A stretch of DNA of 64,000 bases, from assembly GCA_024234055.1 (NCBI GenBank), contig JACKOW010000001.1:1014741-1078740 (forward strand), written 5' to 3'. The stretch comes from Rhodanobacteraceae bacterium. Its GTDB lineage: Bacteria > Pseudomonadota > Gammaproteobacteria > Xanthomonadales > SZUA-5. The notes under the pieces are model-generated. The model worked only from the letters and a program-made list of their open reading frames with translations. It was not told the DNA's origin and ran no database searches. This document shows, piece after piece, positions 15,825-24,825 of this stretch (position 1 is the first letter of the stretch; the number at the start of each line of letters is the position of its first letter). Made by a program: the position numbers and the translations under genes.

Positions 15825-16211
15825 GGCTGGACTCCGATCGGGATGCAATCCCCAATTAGGGCGCATCGTACAGACGGTACGCAAGCGTGTGGTCGCTTGG
15901 ATGCACCGAAGCTTTGGCAGGCGAACGGCGTCGTGATGGTGTGAGCCGCTGCTGGAATGCTTCGGTGCGCCCGCAATGACGCCGGTGGTTCATGGCTCGT
16001 GAGCAGTTTCGGGCCGAAACAGGTGGCTCGAAATGACGCTGATTTCAGCCTGGGCAGGATGCGTTAGCGGACGGCGTCCGCTCCCACAGTGCAGCGGTAG
16101 CCAGCGGGCTTCCTGGCCTGCGCCAGAGCAAGCTCCAACCGACAACCGACAACCGACAACCGACAACCGACAACCGACAACCGACAACCGACAACTCCGT
16201 GCCCCGTGCCG
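15825..16211. other. Gene-free region between kbl stop and the lipid operon
   Basis: 387 nt. Holds the upstream region of the osmC-led operon, a 15-nt dyad (GTTTCGG, one-base centre, CCGAAAC; 16006-16020), a hairpin (AGCGGAC/GTCCGCT, 16066-16082) and the CAACCGA array at 16136-16195. No convincing coding sequence. Confidence 0.6.
16136..16195. repeat. CAACCGA heptamer tandem array
   Basis: 8.6 perfect head-to-tail copies of CAACCGA, 60 nt, ending 16 nt from the kbl stop. The same heptamer forms the arms of the nested element at 62810-63127, but here only the pyrimidine-type arm is present. Confidence 0.92.
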
Positions 16212-17414
16212 CTACCCGATCACGCCCAGTTCGCGTCCCACCGCGGTGAAGGCGGCAATGGCGCGGTCCAGGTGCTCGCGTTCATGTGCCGCCGACAGCT
16301 GCACGCGGATGCGGGCCTGGCCCTTGGGTACCACCGGGAAGAAGAAGCCGATCACGTAGATCCCGTGATCCAGCAGCTTTGCAGCAAAATCCTGCGCCAG
16401 CTTGGCATCATGCAGCATCACCGGAGTGATCGGATGCTGGCCGGGCTTGAGATCGAATCCGGCCGCGCTCATGCGCTCGCGGAAATAGCGGGTGTTCTCC
16501 ATCAGCTTGACCCGCAGATCGTCGGCGCGGGTCAGCAGTTCGAAGACCTTGATGCTGGCAGCCACGATCGAGGGCGTCAGTGAATTCGAAAACAGATAGG
16601 GGCGGGAGCGCTGGCGCAGCAGATCGATGATCTCCTGGCGGCCGGTGGTGAAGCCGCCGAGGCCGCCGCCCAGGGCTTTGCCCAGGGTCGAGGTATAGAC
16701 GTCGATCTGGTCCATGACCCCGTGGAACTCGGCGGTGCCGCGGCCCGTCGCGCCGAGGAAGCCGGTGGCATGGCACTCGTCGATATGCACCAGCGCATCG
16801 TACTTGCGCGCCAGAGCGGTCAGCTGATCGAGCGGAGCAATGGCACCGTCCATGCTGAACACGCCGTCGCTGGTGATCATCCGCGTGCGTGCCGAGGCCG
16901 CAGCCTGCAGCTGCTGCTCCAGGTCGGCCATGTCGCCATTGGCATAGCGATAACGCTGGGCCTTGCACAGGCGCACGCCATCGATGATCGAGGCATGGTT
17001 CAGAGCGTCGGAAATGATCGCGTCTTCAGGCCCCAGCAGGGGCTCGAACAGGCCACCGTTGGCATCGAAGCAGGCGGCGTAAAGGATGGTGTCCTCGGTG
17101 CCGAAGAACTCGGAAATGGTGCGTTCCAGCTGCTTGTGCAGATCCTGGGTGCCGCAGATGAAGCGCACCGAGGCGACCCCGAAGCCATGACTGTCGAGCG
17201 CGTCCTTGGCGGCGGCGATGACCTCTGGATGGTCGGCCAGCCCAAGATAGTTGTTGGCGCAGAAATTGAGCATCTTGCGCCCGTCGGCCAGCTCGATTTC
17301 CGCCGATTGCGGGGTGGCGATGATGCGTTCGCGCTTGTACAGGCCTTGCTGCTCGATCTCGGCCAGTTCGGCAGCAAATCGGGTCTGGGCAGGGTAGGTC
17401 ATCGCTGGCGTCAT
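16212..17414 (-). CDS. kbl: 2-amino-3-ketobutyrate coenzyme A ligase
   Basis: 400 aa alpha-oxoamine synthase, PLP fold type I. Schiff-base lysine K246 in STLGKALGGG; PLP-binding HIDECHATGF (210-219); NYLGLADHP at about 55-63. Cleaves 2-amino-3-ketobutyrate with CoA to glycine and acetyl-CoA in threonine degradation. Overall similarity, including GVFSMDGAIAPL, favours Kbl over BioF or serine palmitoyltransferase. The usual partner tdh is not adjacent. Starts at 17414 or 17402 are both possible; neither has a strong ribosome site. The CAACCGA array lies just after the stop. Confidence 0.92.
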   Translation of the reverse strand: MTPAMTYPAQTRFAAELAEIEQQGLYKRERIIATPQSAEIELADGRKMLNFCANNYLGLADHPEVIAAAKDALDSHGFGVASVRFICGTQDLHKQLERTISEFFGTEDTILYAACFDANGGLFEPLLGPEDAIISDALNHASIIDGVRLCKAQRYRYANGDMADLEQQLQAAASARTRMITSDGVFSMDGAIAPLDQLTALARKYDALVHIDECHATGFLGATGRGTAEFHGVMDQIDVYTSTLGKALGGGLGGFTTGRQEIIDLLRQRSRPYLFSNSLTPSIVAASIKVFELLTRADDLRVKLMENTRYFRERMSAAGFDLKPGQHPITPVMLHDAKLAQDFAAKLLDHGIYVIGFFFPVVPKGQARIRVQLSAAHEREHLDRAIAAFTAVGRELGVIG

Positions 17415-17502
17415 CCGTTTGAAGGCAAGGGCGCAAGTTTAGCCCGCCGGGTTCCGGAGGTCGCGGGGAAATGGCTCGGCATTGCCATTGGTAAACGCCG
17501 GG

Positions 17503-17535
17503 CGCAGGCGGATTCAGGATCTGGATCCGCCTGCG
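17503..17535. other. Hairpin upstream of kbl
   Basis: Perfect 11-bp inverted repeat (17503-17513 / 17525-17535; CGCAGGCGGAT / ATCCGCCTGCG) with an 11-nt loop and no T-tract. Together with the terminator at 17550 it forms a double hairpin between the CTERM gene stop and the kbl start. Confidence 0.6.
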
Positions 17536-17549
17536 GACCCCGCAAACGC

Positions 17550-17573
17550 AGAAGCCGCCCGAAGGCGGCTTCT
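17550..17573 (-). terminator. Terminator hairpin of the CTERM-protein gene
   Basis: Perfect 10-bp stem (AGAAGCCGCC / GGCGGCTTCT) with a 4-nt loop, 24 nt after the stop of the minus-strand gene at 17597. The following T-tract is weak. Confidence 0.7.
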
Positions 17574-17596
17574 GATTCAACCGATGTGACCTTGGA

Positions 17597-18280
17597 TCAG
17601 CTGCGGCGAGCAACCACCAGACCACCCAGACCGGCCAGCGCCAGACCCAGCAGGATCATGGCCAGCGGCGAGTTCACCGGAGCCGGCACCGGCGGAGCAA
17701 TCACGCACGGGAGGTCGACCACTTCGAAGGCGAAGGTACATACTGCGGCGTTAGCCGTGTTGGTCACGGCCAGCACCAGCTGCTGTCCGGCAGGAATCGT
17801 GAATGCGAACGGCTGGGCCACGCTGGAGCCAACATCACCCAGGAAGTTGGTTCCCTGGTTGGCCGGGTCATAGCTGCCGGCGTAGGCGCTGGCGTGTGCG
17901 TTGGTGCCGCAGGGGGTGGCGCCCGCATCCGGATCGAAGTTGATCGTCACGCAGGACGGGGTGGCGCCGGTGTTGCCGTAGGTGAAGGTTTCGTAGTTGT
18001 ACGTGGTGCCGGGGTTGAAGATGCCGGGATAGGCCTTGCCGGCGCAGGTGCTGGCGATGCCGTCGCGGAAGATACGGCCGGACTGCGTGGTGCCGCCGGT
18101 GAAAGTGGACACAACCGGGCCGGCTGGCGCGCAGGTCAGGCCGGGACCCGACGGGACGACCGGGCCGGTGAGCGAACGACCGCCGCCGGAAACAGCGATT
18201 CCAGCGTCGTTGGCCGATTGCGCGGAGACCGCGCCGGAAACGAGCAGCAGCAGGGCAGCAGAAATCAAGGAATTCTTCAT
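17597..18280 (-). CDS. Secreted protein with CTERM-type C-terminal sorting tail
   Basis: 227 aa. Signal peptide (LISAALLLLVSGAVSA-Q, cleavage about residue 20). The body is Gly/Thr/Pro-rich beta-type sequence with several cysteines and a region like pre-peptidase or extracellular beta-sandwich domains (AQPFAFTIPAGQQLVLAVT). The C-terminus is a tripartite tail: Pro-rich spacer, NSPLAMILLGLALAGLGG hydrophobic span, then RRS. That resembles the IPTL-CTERM / PEP-CTERM sorting signals processed by exosortase-like enzymes. An in-frame ATG at 18292 is an alternative start. A strong hairpin follows the stop. Ligand unknown. Confidence 0.8.
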   Translation of the reverse strand: MKNSLISAALLLLVSGAVSAQSANDAGIAVSGGGRSLTGPVVPSGPGLTCAPAGPVVSTFTGGTTQSGRIFRDGIASTCAGKAYPGIFNPGTTYNYETFTYGNTGATPSCVTINFDPDAGATPCGTNAHASAYAGSYDPANQGTNFLGDVGSSVAQPFAFTIPAGQQLVLAVTNTANAAVCTFAFEVVDLPCVIAPPVPAPVNSPLAMILLGLALAGLGGLVVARRS

Positions 18281-18407
18281 GGCGGGATCCATTTCTTTCT
18301 TGTGAGGGCGAGTTGAGCGCACGCCTGTCTCGACGCTACGCACAGCGAACAAGAGTCTATTCGCTGGCCAGCCGCGGGTCAACCTGAATGAAACACAAAT
18401 GTGACGA

Positions 18408-19205
18408 TCATTGGCGTCGGAATCGGCGCGACTGGCCGCCCATCAGGGCCAGAGCCAAGCGCTGAGGCAACAGCCGCGCCAGCAGGGCGAGTCCGCGGTT
18501 GATGCGGCCGTTGACATGGATCATCTTTCCGACCTCGACGGCGTCGAAGGCTTCGCGCGCCACCGTGGCCGCATCCATCCAAAGGAATCGGGGCATCTGC
18601 GAGACTGCAGGGCGCATGCCGTTGACGTCATGGAACTCGCTGTAGGTGAAGCCCGGGCAAAGCGCCGTGACATGGACACCCTTGCTGCGCACTTCCTGCG
18701 CCAGCGACTGCGAAAACCGGATCAGATAGCTCTTGGTCCCGCCGTAGAGTGTGTGTCCGGCGGTTCCCGGGACCAGACCGGCGAGGGACGCCACGTTGAC
18801 AATACGGCCATAGCCCCGGGCCTGCATGGCCGGCAACAGCAGATGGGTCAGTTCCGTGGGTGCCCACAACAGCACCCTGAGGAAGTCGGCATGCGTGCTC
18901 CAGGGCACCGACAGAAAGGAGCCGGGCACGCCGTAACCGGCATTGTTGATCAGGCCGTCGATCTGCAGTCCGGCAGCCTGGATATCGGCCCACAACGTGG
19001 CCGGCGCAGCGGGGTCGGCGAGATCTGCGCTCATCACCTCGACCGAGGTGCCATGAGCGGTCTCCAACTCGCGAGCCAGTTCGCGCATGGGTTCCAGGCG
19101 GCGCGCCACCAGCAGCAGGTCCCAACCGCGCGAAGCCCATTCGCGCGCGCAGGCGGCACCAATGCCAGCGGACGCCCCGGTGATCAGTACTCTGCGTTTG
19201 GCCAC
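18408..19205 (-). CDS. Short-chain dehydrogenase/reductase
   Basis: 265 aa classical SDR. Cofactor motif TGASAGIG (9-16) with R35-R36 after the second strand, suggesting NADP(H) preference; NNAG (87-90); catalytic S140, Y154 and K158 (YGGTK). Starts at GTG 19205, with GGAGA about 9 nt upstream; no in-frame ATG precedes the Rossmann motif. It lies 61 nt after truB on the same strand, at the place where many gammaproteobacteria carry rpsO and pnp. Substrate not predictable; similar proteins are annotated as DltE/YqjQ-like oxidoreductases. Confidence 0.9.
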   Translation of the reverse strand: MAKRRVLITGASAGIGAACAREWASRGWDLLLVARRLEPMRELARELETAHGTSVEVMSADLADPAAPATLWADIQAAGLQIDGLINNAGYGVPGSFLSVPWSTHADFLRVLLWAPTELTHLLLPAMQARGYGRIVNVASLAGLVPGTAGHTLYGGTKSYLIRFSQSLAQEVRSKGVHVTALCPGFTYSEFHDVNGMRPAVSQMPRFLWMDAATVAREAFDAVEVGKMIHVNGRINRGLALLARLLPQRLALALMGGQSRRFRRQ

Positions 19206-19266
19206 GTGTGCATTTCTCCAGGTGGTTCAGGCGAGTGATTCTCGACGATGACCATTCGCTTGCCTG

Positions 19267-20178
19267 TCAGGACGTCGATCGGTTGAGTACCCGCACCGCC
19301 TTCAAGGTCTCGCCGTCGGCGCAGCGGGCCATGCCCAGCAGTTGTCCCAGTGAATCATGTACGGCGATGGCCTGGGAGACCGGAGCGCCGACGTGGCGTA
19401 CCGGGTTGCCATGGGCAAAACGCTGCAGGTCGGGCCCGTCTATGGTAGCTCGGGGCAGGGCGCTTACCATCGACTCCAACGGCAACAAGCATGCGTCCAG
19501 AGCAGCGAATTGCCCGTTCCGGGCCTCCAGTGCGCTCAACTCGACCATTTCCGGGTCGCGAAAGGGCTCGGCCCAGGTTCGCCGCAGCGCATGCACGTGG
19601 GCACCACAGCCCAAGACCTGACCGATGTCGTCGACCAGTGTGCGGATGTAGGTGCCGGAGGAGCAATCGACGTCGAGCACCAGGAAGGGCGGCGTGTAGT
19701 CGACCAGCTCCAGCCGGTCGATATGAACCTGGCGCGGCTCGCGTTCTACCTCCAGGCCCTGTCGCGCCAGCGCATACAAGCTCTCGCCGCCGCGCTTCAG
19801 CGCCGAGTACATCGGCGGGATCTGGCGGATGTGGCCGCGGAACCCGATCAGCGCGGTTTCAATGTGGACTGTATCGATCTCATCGATGGGCGCTTCGGCC
19901 AGCAGTCGGCCTTCGGCATCCAGGGTGTCGGTGCGCTGGCCCAAACGCGCAATCGCGCGATAACCCTTGTCGCCGGTGAGCAGATAGCTGCTGAGCTTGG
20001 TCGCTTCGCCGAAGCAGATAGGCAGCAGGCCGCCCGCCAGTGGGTCCAGGCTGCCCGTGTGACCAGCCTTGTGGGCACGGTAGAGCCATTTCACCTGCTG
20101 CAAGGCTGCGTTGGAACTGGGGCCGGAAGGCTTGTCGAGCAGGAGCACGCCATCCAGATGGCGTTTGCGTGAGCGCAT
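19267..20178 (-). CDS. truB: tRNA pseudouridine(55) synthase
   Basis: 303 aa. Makes pseudouridine 55 in the T-loop of tRNAs. Catalytic D45 in the motif GHTGSLDPLAGG; KPSG at 16-19; the RNA-binding thumb and C-terminal PUA-like region follow (SGTYIRTLVDDIG at about 174-186). Length and start are standard. Part of the rimP-nusA-infB-rbfA-truB operon; 102 nt separate it from rbfA, and that gap holds no visible gene. Confidence 0.97.
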   Translation of the reverse strand: MRSRKRHLDGVLLLDKPSGPSSNAALQQVKWLYRAHKAGHTGSLDPLAGGLLPICFGEATKLSSYLLTGDKGYRAIARLGQRTDTLDAEGRLLAEAPIDEIDTVHIETALIGFRGHIRQIPPMYSALKRGGESLYALARQGLEVEREPRQVHIDRLELVDYTPPFLVLDVDCSSGTYIRTLVDDIGQVLGCGAHVHALRRTWAEPFRDPEMVELSALEARNGQFAALDACLLPLESMVSALPRATIDGPDLQRFAHGNPVRHVGAPVSQAIAVHDSLGQLLGMARCADGETLKAVRVLNRSTS

Positions 20179-20280
20179 ATCGATGGCGGGCTATCAAGGA
20201 GTCTGCGGTTGCAACGTCGGCGCCGAGGTCGAACTGCGGGTCTGAACGCTGTCGTTGATCAGACCCGAGCCTGGGGCCAC

Positions 20281-20646
20281 TCAGCCGATCGAATCATCGG
20301 CGGCCCGGCTTTGCCGCAACAATTCATCAATGCGTCCACCACGATCCACCGAATCGTCATAGTGAAAGCGCAATTCGGGCACGGTGCGCGTCGACATCAG
20401 CTTGGACAGAGACTGACGGTAGCGTTTGGCCTCTTCCTTTAGCAGGGTCAGCGCCGGCTTGGCGTCTTCCGGATTCAGTGCGGTGACAAACACCTTGGCC
20501 ACCGCCAGATCGCGGCTCACCTCGACATCGGATACGCTGATCTCGGGTAACTGGTGTGATTTGACATCTTCATGCACCAGCACAGCGACCTCACGCCGCA
20601 ACAATGCGGCGATACGGTCGGTACGTTCGAAACCACCTCTGGCCAC
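20281..20646 (-). CDS. rbfA: 30S ribosome-binding factor A
   Basis: 121 aa. Binds immature 30S subunits, assists 16S rRNA 5'-end maturation and cold adaptation. Family features: RTDRIAALLRREVA at the N-terminus, ISVSDVEVSRDLAVAKVFVT in the KH-like core, VPELRFHYDDSVDRGGRIDELL at the end. The start is GTG at 20646 (VARGGFERTD): GGGAGA lies 7 nt upstream, and the family begins MAR-like; the upstream in-frame ATG would overlap the infB end. 14 nt downstream of infB. Confidence 0.96.
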   Translation of the reverse strand: MARGGFERTDRIAALLRREVAVLVHEDVKSHQLPEISVSDVEVSRDLAVAKVFVTALNPEDAKPALTLLKEEAKRYRQSLSKLMSTRTVPELRFHYDDSVDRGGRIDELLRQSRAADDSIG

Positions 20647-20660
20647 AGCGTCTCTCCCGA

Positions 20661-23267
20661 TCAACCCAGCGTGCGCTGGACTTCGATCCGATCGAAACAC
20701 TCGATCTGATCGCCGGCCTTGACGTCATTGTATTCCTTCACCGCAATGCCGCATTCCATGCCATTGCGGACTTCCTCGACGATGTCCTTGAATCGACGCA
20801 ACGACTCCAGTTCGCCCTCGAAGATGACGACATTGTCGCGCAGCACGCGGATCGGCTTGTTGCGCTTGACCACGCCCTCGATGACCATGGAGCCGGCCAC
20901 GGCGCCGAACTTGCTGGAACGGAAGACCTCGCGCACCTGCGCCAGACCCAGGATCTTCTCCCGGGTTTCAGTGCCAAGCATGCCGGTCAGCGCCTTGCGG
21001 ACGTGATCGATGGCTTCGTAGATGATGCTGTAGTAGTTGACCTCGACGCCGCCTTCCTGCAACACCTTGCGGGCCTGGGCATCGGCGCGGACATTGAATC
21101 CGATGACCACGGCCTTGGCCGCAACGGCCAGCGTGGCATCGGATTCAGTGATGCCGCCCACACCCGAGGAAATGATGTTGACCTTGATCTGATCGGTGGC
21201 CAGCGCACTCAGTGCTTCGCGCAGCGCTTCGGTGCTGCCCTGAACGTCTGCCTTGACCAGCAGGTTGAGAGTTTGAATCTCACCCTGACCCATCTGCGCG
21301 AAGACATCTTCCAGTTTCGAGGACTGTTGTTTGGCCAGGCGCACATCGCGGCTGCGCAGCTCACGGGCCGCCGCTGCTTCGCGGGCGGCCCGCTCGTCGG
21401 CGACGGCCATGAAATCGTCGCCAGCGAAGGGCGTGCCCTGCAGGCCAATGACCACCGCGGGTATCGACGGTCCGGCTTCGGCGATCTGCCGACCCGCCTC
21501 GTCGAACATGGCGCGCACGCGGCCCCACTGCATGCCGGCCAGCACGATGTCGCCCTTCTTCAAGGTGCCGCTCTGCACCAGGATGGTGGCGACCGGACCA
21601 CGGCCCTTGTCGAGTGTGGATTCGACCACGGTGCCGCGAGCGCGACCCTTGACCGGTGCCCGCAACTCCAGCACTTCAGATTGCACCAGAATGGCTTCGA
21701 GCAGATTGTCGATGCCAGTTCCGGCCTTGGCCGATACCGGAACCACCTGCACATCACCACCGTATTCTTCGGGTATCACATCGTGTTGCAGCAGACCCTG
21801 CTTGACGCGCTCCGGATCGGCGTCGGCCTTGTCCATCTTGTTCACAGCCACGATCAGCGGCACCTTGGCGGCGCGCGCGTGCTTGATGGCTTCGATGGTC
21901 TGCGGCATCACGCCGTCATCGGCTGCCACGACCAGGATCACGATATCGGTGATCTTGGCGCCACGGGCGCGCATCTGGGTAAAGGCCGAGTGACCCGGGG
22001 TGTCCAGAAAGGTGATGATCCCTTTCTTGGTGTTCACATGGTAGGCGCCGATGTGCTGGGTGATGCCACCGGCTTCGCCGGCGGCCACGCGGGTGCGGCG
22101 GATATGGTCGAGCAGCGAGGTCTTGCCGTGGTCGACATGGCCCATGATCGTGACTACGGGCGGGCGCTGCACGGCTTCTCCGGCGGTGGGATCCACCGAC
22201 ACCACTTCGGCCTCGACGTCTCGGGCACCTGACTTCTTGACCGAATGGCCCAGTTCCTCGGCTACCAGGACAGCGGTGTCGTGATCGATGTTCTGGTTGA
22301 TGGTCACCATGACGCCCATCTTCATCAGCGCCTTGATGACTTCCGGCGCCTTGACCGCGAGTTTCTGGGCCAATTCCGCCACTACGATCGTGTCACCCAC
22401 TTCCACCTCTCGGACCACAGGAGCCGTCGGCCTCGAAAAGCCATGATCGCGACCGCCGCGCTGCGGCTCGGGAGCCGAGTGCCGACGATGCGGTTTCTTC
22501 TTGGCGCGACGGGCGTGATCGCTCAGGTGCAGCTGACCTGCCGCGGCCACTGGTTCCGGCTCGTCGGCCACGACTTCGTCCTGGAGCACGCGCGCCACCG
22601 GGGCACGTCGCGCACCGGCCTTGTCGGGCTTGTGACCGCGCGGTTTCTCGTCGGCTTCGACCCGGACCTTCTTCGGCTTGCTGGCCTCGGTCTTGACCCG
22701 TTCTTCTTCGGCCAGGCGCTGTGCTTCGGCCTCGCGCACGCGCTCTGCTTCCTCGGCGGCCAGACGCTCGGCCTTCTCGCGCTCGCGGCGGCGTTCTTCT
22801 TCCTGCTCGCGCTGGCGTTCCTCTTCTGCCTGACGGCGGGCCTCGGCCTCGCGGCGGGCTTGATCCTCAGACTCGCGACGCAGGTGCGATTCGTTCAGCA
22901 GGCGCTGTGCTTCCTCGCGCTCGGGATCGTTCTCGGCCTGCTCTGCCACGGTGCTGCGCTTGACGTAGACCTTCTGCTGCCGAACCTCGACATTGACGGT
23001 CTTGGCGCCGCGCCCTGGTCCGCCGGTCGGCACCGTCAGTTCGCTGACGGTCTTGCGCTTCAGCGTGATCTGACTGGGGGCCTTGAGATCGGCCTTGGCC
23101 TTGCCATGAGACGAGCGCAGGTATTCCAGCAGCGCGATCTTCTGGCTCGCGCTGACTTCCTGCTGGACACTGCTGAACTTCATGCCGGCCTCGGCCAGCT
23201 GTTCAAGCAGGCGCTCGGGGCCTACCCCCAGCACGGTTGCCAGCTTTTCGACGGTCACTCCTGCCAT
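20661..23267 (-). CDS. infB: Translation initiation factor IF-2
   Basis: 868 aa. GTPase that places initiator fMet-tRNA on the 30S subunit. N-terminal IF2_N domain (TVEKLATVLGVGPERLLEQL), then a long charged Glu/Arg/Ala-rich segment about 110-230, then the G domain with VTIMGHVDHGKTS near residue 370 and NKMD, followed by domains II-IV. Start ATG 23267 with GGAGAAG upstream. The initiator tRNA gene at the head of the operon makes the grouping functionally coherent. Confidence 0.98.
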   Translation of the reverse strand: MAGVTVEKLATVLGVGPERLLEQLAEAGMKFSSVQQEVSASQKIALLEYLRSSHGKAKADLKAPSQITLKRKTVSELTVPTGGPGRGAKTVNVEVRQQKVYVKRSTVAEQAENDPEREEAQRLLNESHLRRESEDQARREAEARRQAEEERQREQEEERRREREKAERLAAEEAERVREAEAQRLAEEERVKTEASKPKKVRVEADEKPRGHKPDKAGARRAPVARVLQDEVVADEPEPVAAAGQLHLSDHARRAKKKPHRRHSAPEPQRGGRDHGFSRPTAPVVREVEVGDTIVVAELAQKLAVKAPEVIKALMKMGVMVTINQNIDHDTAVLVAEELGHSVKKSGARDVEAEVVSVDPTAGEAVQRPPVVTIMGHVDHGKTSLLDHIRRTRVAAGEAGGITQHIGAYHVNTKKGIITFLDTPGHSAFTQMRARGAKITDIVILVVAADDGVMPQTIEAIKHARAAKVPLIVAVNKMDKADADPERVKQGLLQHDVIPEEYGGDVQVVPVSAKAGTGIDNLLEAILVQSEVLELRAPVKGRARGTVVESTLDKGRGPVATILVQSGTLKKGDIVLAGMQWGRVRAMFDEAGRQIAEAGPSIPAVVIGLQGTPFAGDDFMAVADERAAREAAAARELRSRDVRLAKQQSSKLEDVFAQMGQGEIQTLNLLVKADVQGSTEALREALSALATDQIKVNIISSGVGGITESDATLAVAAKAVVIGFNVRADAQARKVLQEGGVEVNYYSIIYEAIDHVRKALTGMLGTETREKILGLAQVREVFRSSKFGAVAGSMVIEGVVKRNKPIRVLRDNVVIFEGELESLRRFKDIVEEVRNGMECGIAVKEYNDVKAGDQIECFDRIEVQRTLG

Positions 23268-23325
23268 GCACTTCTCCAAATTCAGCGTCGACCGCGGCAG
23301 CTCATGTGCCGCGCATCGTGTACTT

Positions 23326-24825
23326 TCAAGCCTGGTTCTCGCCGGCAAACAGGGGCTCGCGCGCGGTCATGATCAGACTCGCAGCGCGCTCCTCGGTCAT
23401 GCCTTCGACTTCCATCAATTCGTCCACCGCCAGATCCGCGAGGTCTTCCCGGGTGCGGATGCCCTGGCCGGCCAGGGCGTAGGCGGTAGCCTCGTCCATA
23501 CCGGTGACGGCCAGCAGCGAATCATCCGGGCGGTGCTCTTCGAGCGCCTCCTCCTTCGCGATCATCTCGGTCAGCAGGGCATCGCGCGCCCGCGCCCGCA
23601 GTTCCTCAACCAGATCTTCATCAAATTCATCGACCGAGAGCAGTTCGCCTGCCGGCACGTAGGCCACTTCCTCGACGCTGCTGAAGCCTTCGCGCACCAG
23701 GATCGCCGCGATCTCCTCATCGACCTGCAGCTTCTCGACGAACATCTCCACTGCCTGCGTGGACTCGGCCTCGCTCTTGGCCTGGGCCTGAGCCTGGGTC
23801 ATCACATTCAACTGCCAGCCGGTCAGTTTGCTGGCCAGACGCACGTTCTGACCGCCGCGACCGATCGCCTGGGACAGCTTGTCCTCCGCCACTGCCAGAT
23901 CCATGGCGTGCTTTTCTTCGTCGACGACGATGGACTGGACTTCAGCCGGTGCCATCGCATTGATGACGAACTGCGCCGGATTGTCGTTCCAGAGCACGAT
24001 GTCGATGCGCTCGCCGTTGAGCTCGTTCGACACCGCCTTGACGCGCGAACCCTGCATGCCGATGCAGGCGCCGACCGGATCGGTGCGGTTGTCGTTGGCG
24101 CGCACCGCAATCTTGGCGCGATCGCCGGGGTCGCGGGCGGCGGCCATGACCGTCACCACGCCCTGACCGACTTCAGGCACTTCCAGCTTGAACAGTTCCA
24201 TCATGAACTCGGGTGCTGTTCTCGACACGAACAGCTGCGGCCCGCGAGCCTCGCTGCGCACGTCGTAGAGAATGCCGCGTACACGATCGCCGGCGCGGAA
24301 GTTCTCGCGCGGAACCACGCGCTCACGCAGGATGATCGCTTCGGCATTGCCGCCCAGATCCAGGTAGATATGGCCGCGTTCGATGCGCTTGATGATGCCG
24401 GTCACCAGGGACCCGACCTTGTCCTGGTACTGGTCGACGACCTGGGCCCGCTCGGCTTCGCGCACGCGCTGGACGATGACCTGCTTGGCCGCCTGCGCCG
24501 AGATGCGACCGAACTCGGCGTTCTCGATGGGCTCCTCGATGAAGCCGCCGACTTCGACTTTCGGATCGGTTTCGATGGCGACGGTCAGTGCCGACTGGCG
24601 CTCGGGAAACTCGAGCGGCGCGTCGTCTTCGATGACTTCCCAGCGGCGGAAGGTCTTGTAATCGCCGCTGACGCGATCGATGACCACGCGCGTGAGAATG
24701 TCGCCGCCATGCTTGCGCTTGGCAGCGGAGGCCAGCGCTGCCTCAAGAGCGTCAAAAATGACAGCGCGCGGCACGCCCTTCTCGTTGGCAACCGCATCGG
24801 CAACCAGCAACATTTCCTTACTCAT
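23326..24825 (-). CDS. nusA: Transcription elongation/termination factor NusA
   Basis: 499 aa. Binds RNA polymerase and nascent RNA and modulates pausing, termination and antitermination. Visible order: N-terminal RNAP-binding domain (MSKEMLLVADAVANEKGVP), S1 domain, KH1/KH2 (DPVGACIGMQGSRVKAV; AIGRGGQNVRLA), then two C-terminal acidic repeats typical of the E. coli-type protein. Start overlaps the rimP stop by 8 nt. The terminator between tRNA and rimP is a plausible site of NusA feedback. Confidence 0.98.
   Translation of the reverse strand: MSKEMLLVADAVANEKGVPRAVIFDALEAALASAAKRKHGGDILTRVVIDRVSGDYKTFRRWEVIEDDAPLEFPERQSALTVAIETDPKVEVGGFIEEPIENAEFGRISAQAAKQVIVQRVREAERAQVVDQYQDKVGSLVTGIIKRIERGHIYLDLGGNAEAIILRERVVPRENFRAGDRVRGILYDVRSEARGPQLFVSRTAPEFMMELFKLEVPEVGQGVVTVMAAARDPGDRAKIAVRANDNRTDPVGACIGMQGSRVKAVSNELNGERIDIVLWNDNPAQFVINAMAPAEVQSIVVDEEKHAMDLAVAEDKLSQAIGRGGQNVRLASKLTGWQLNVMTQAQAQAKSEAESTQAVEMFVEKLQVDEEIAAILVREGFSSVEEVAYVPAGELLSVDEFDEDLVEELRARARDALLTEMIAKEEALEEHRPDDSLLAVTGMDEATAYALAGQGIRTREDLADLAVDELMEVEGMTEERAASLIMTAREPLFAGENQA

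Noticed and set aside
16136..16195. Regular short repeat resembling a CRISPR array
   Set aside because: Units are 7 bp, head-to-tail, without spacers, and no cas genes are near.
20604..22232. 542-codon plus-strand open frame
   Set aside because: Antisense to infB; no signature of any family.
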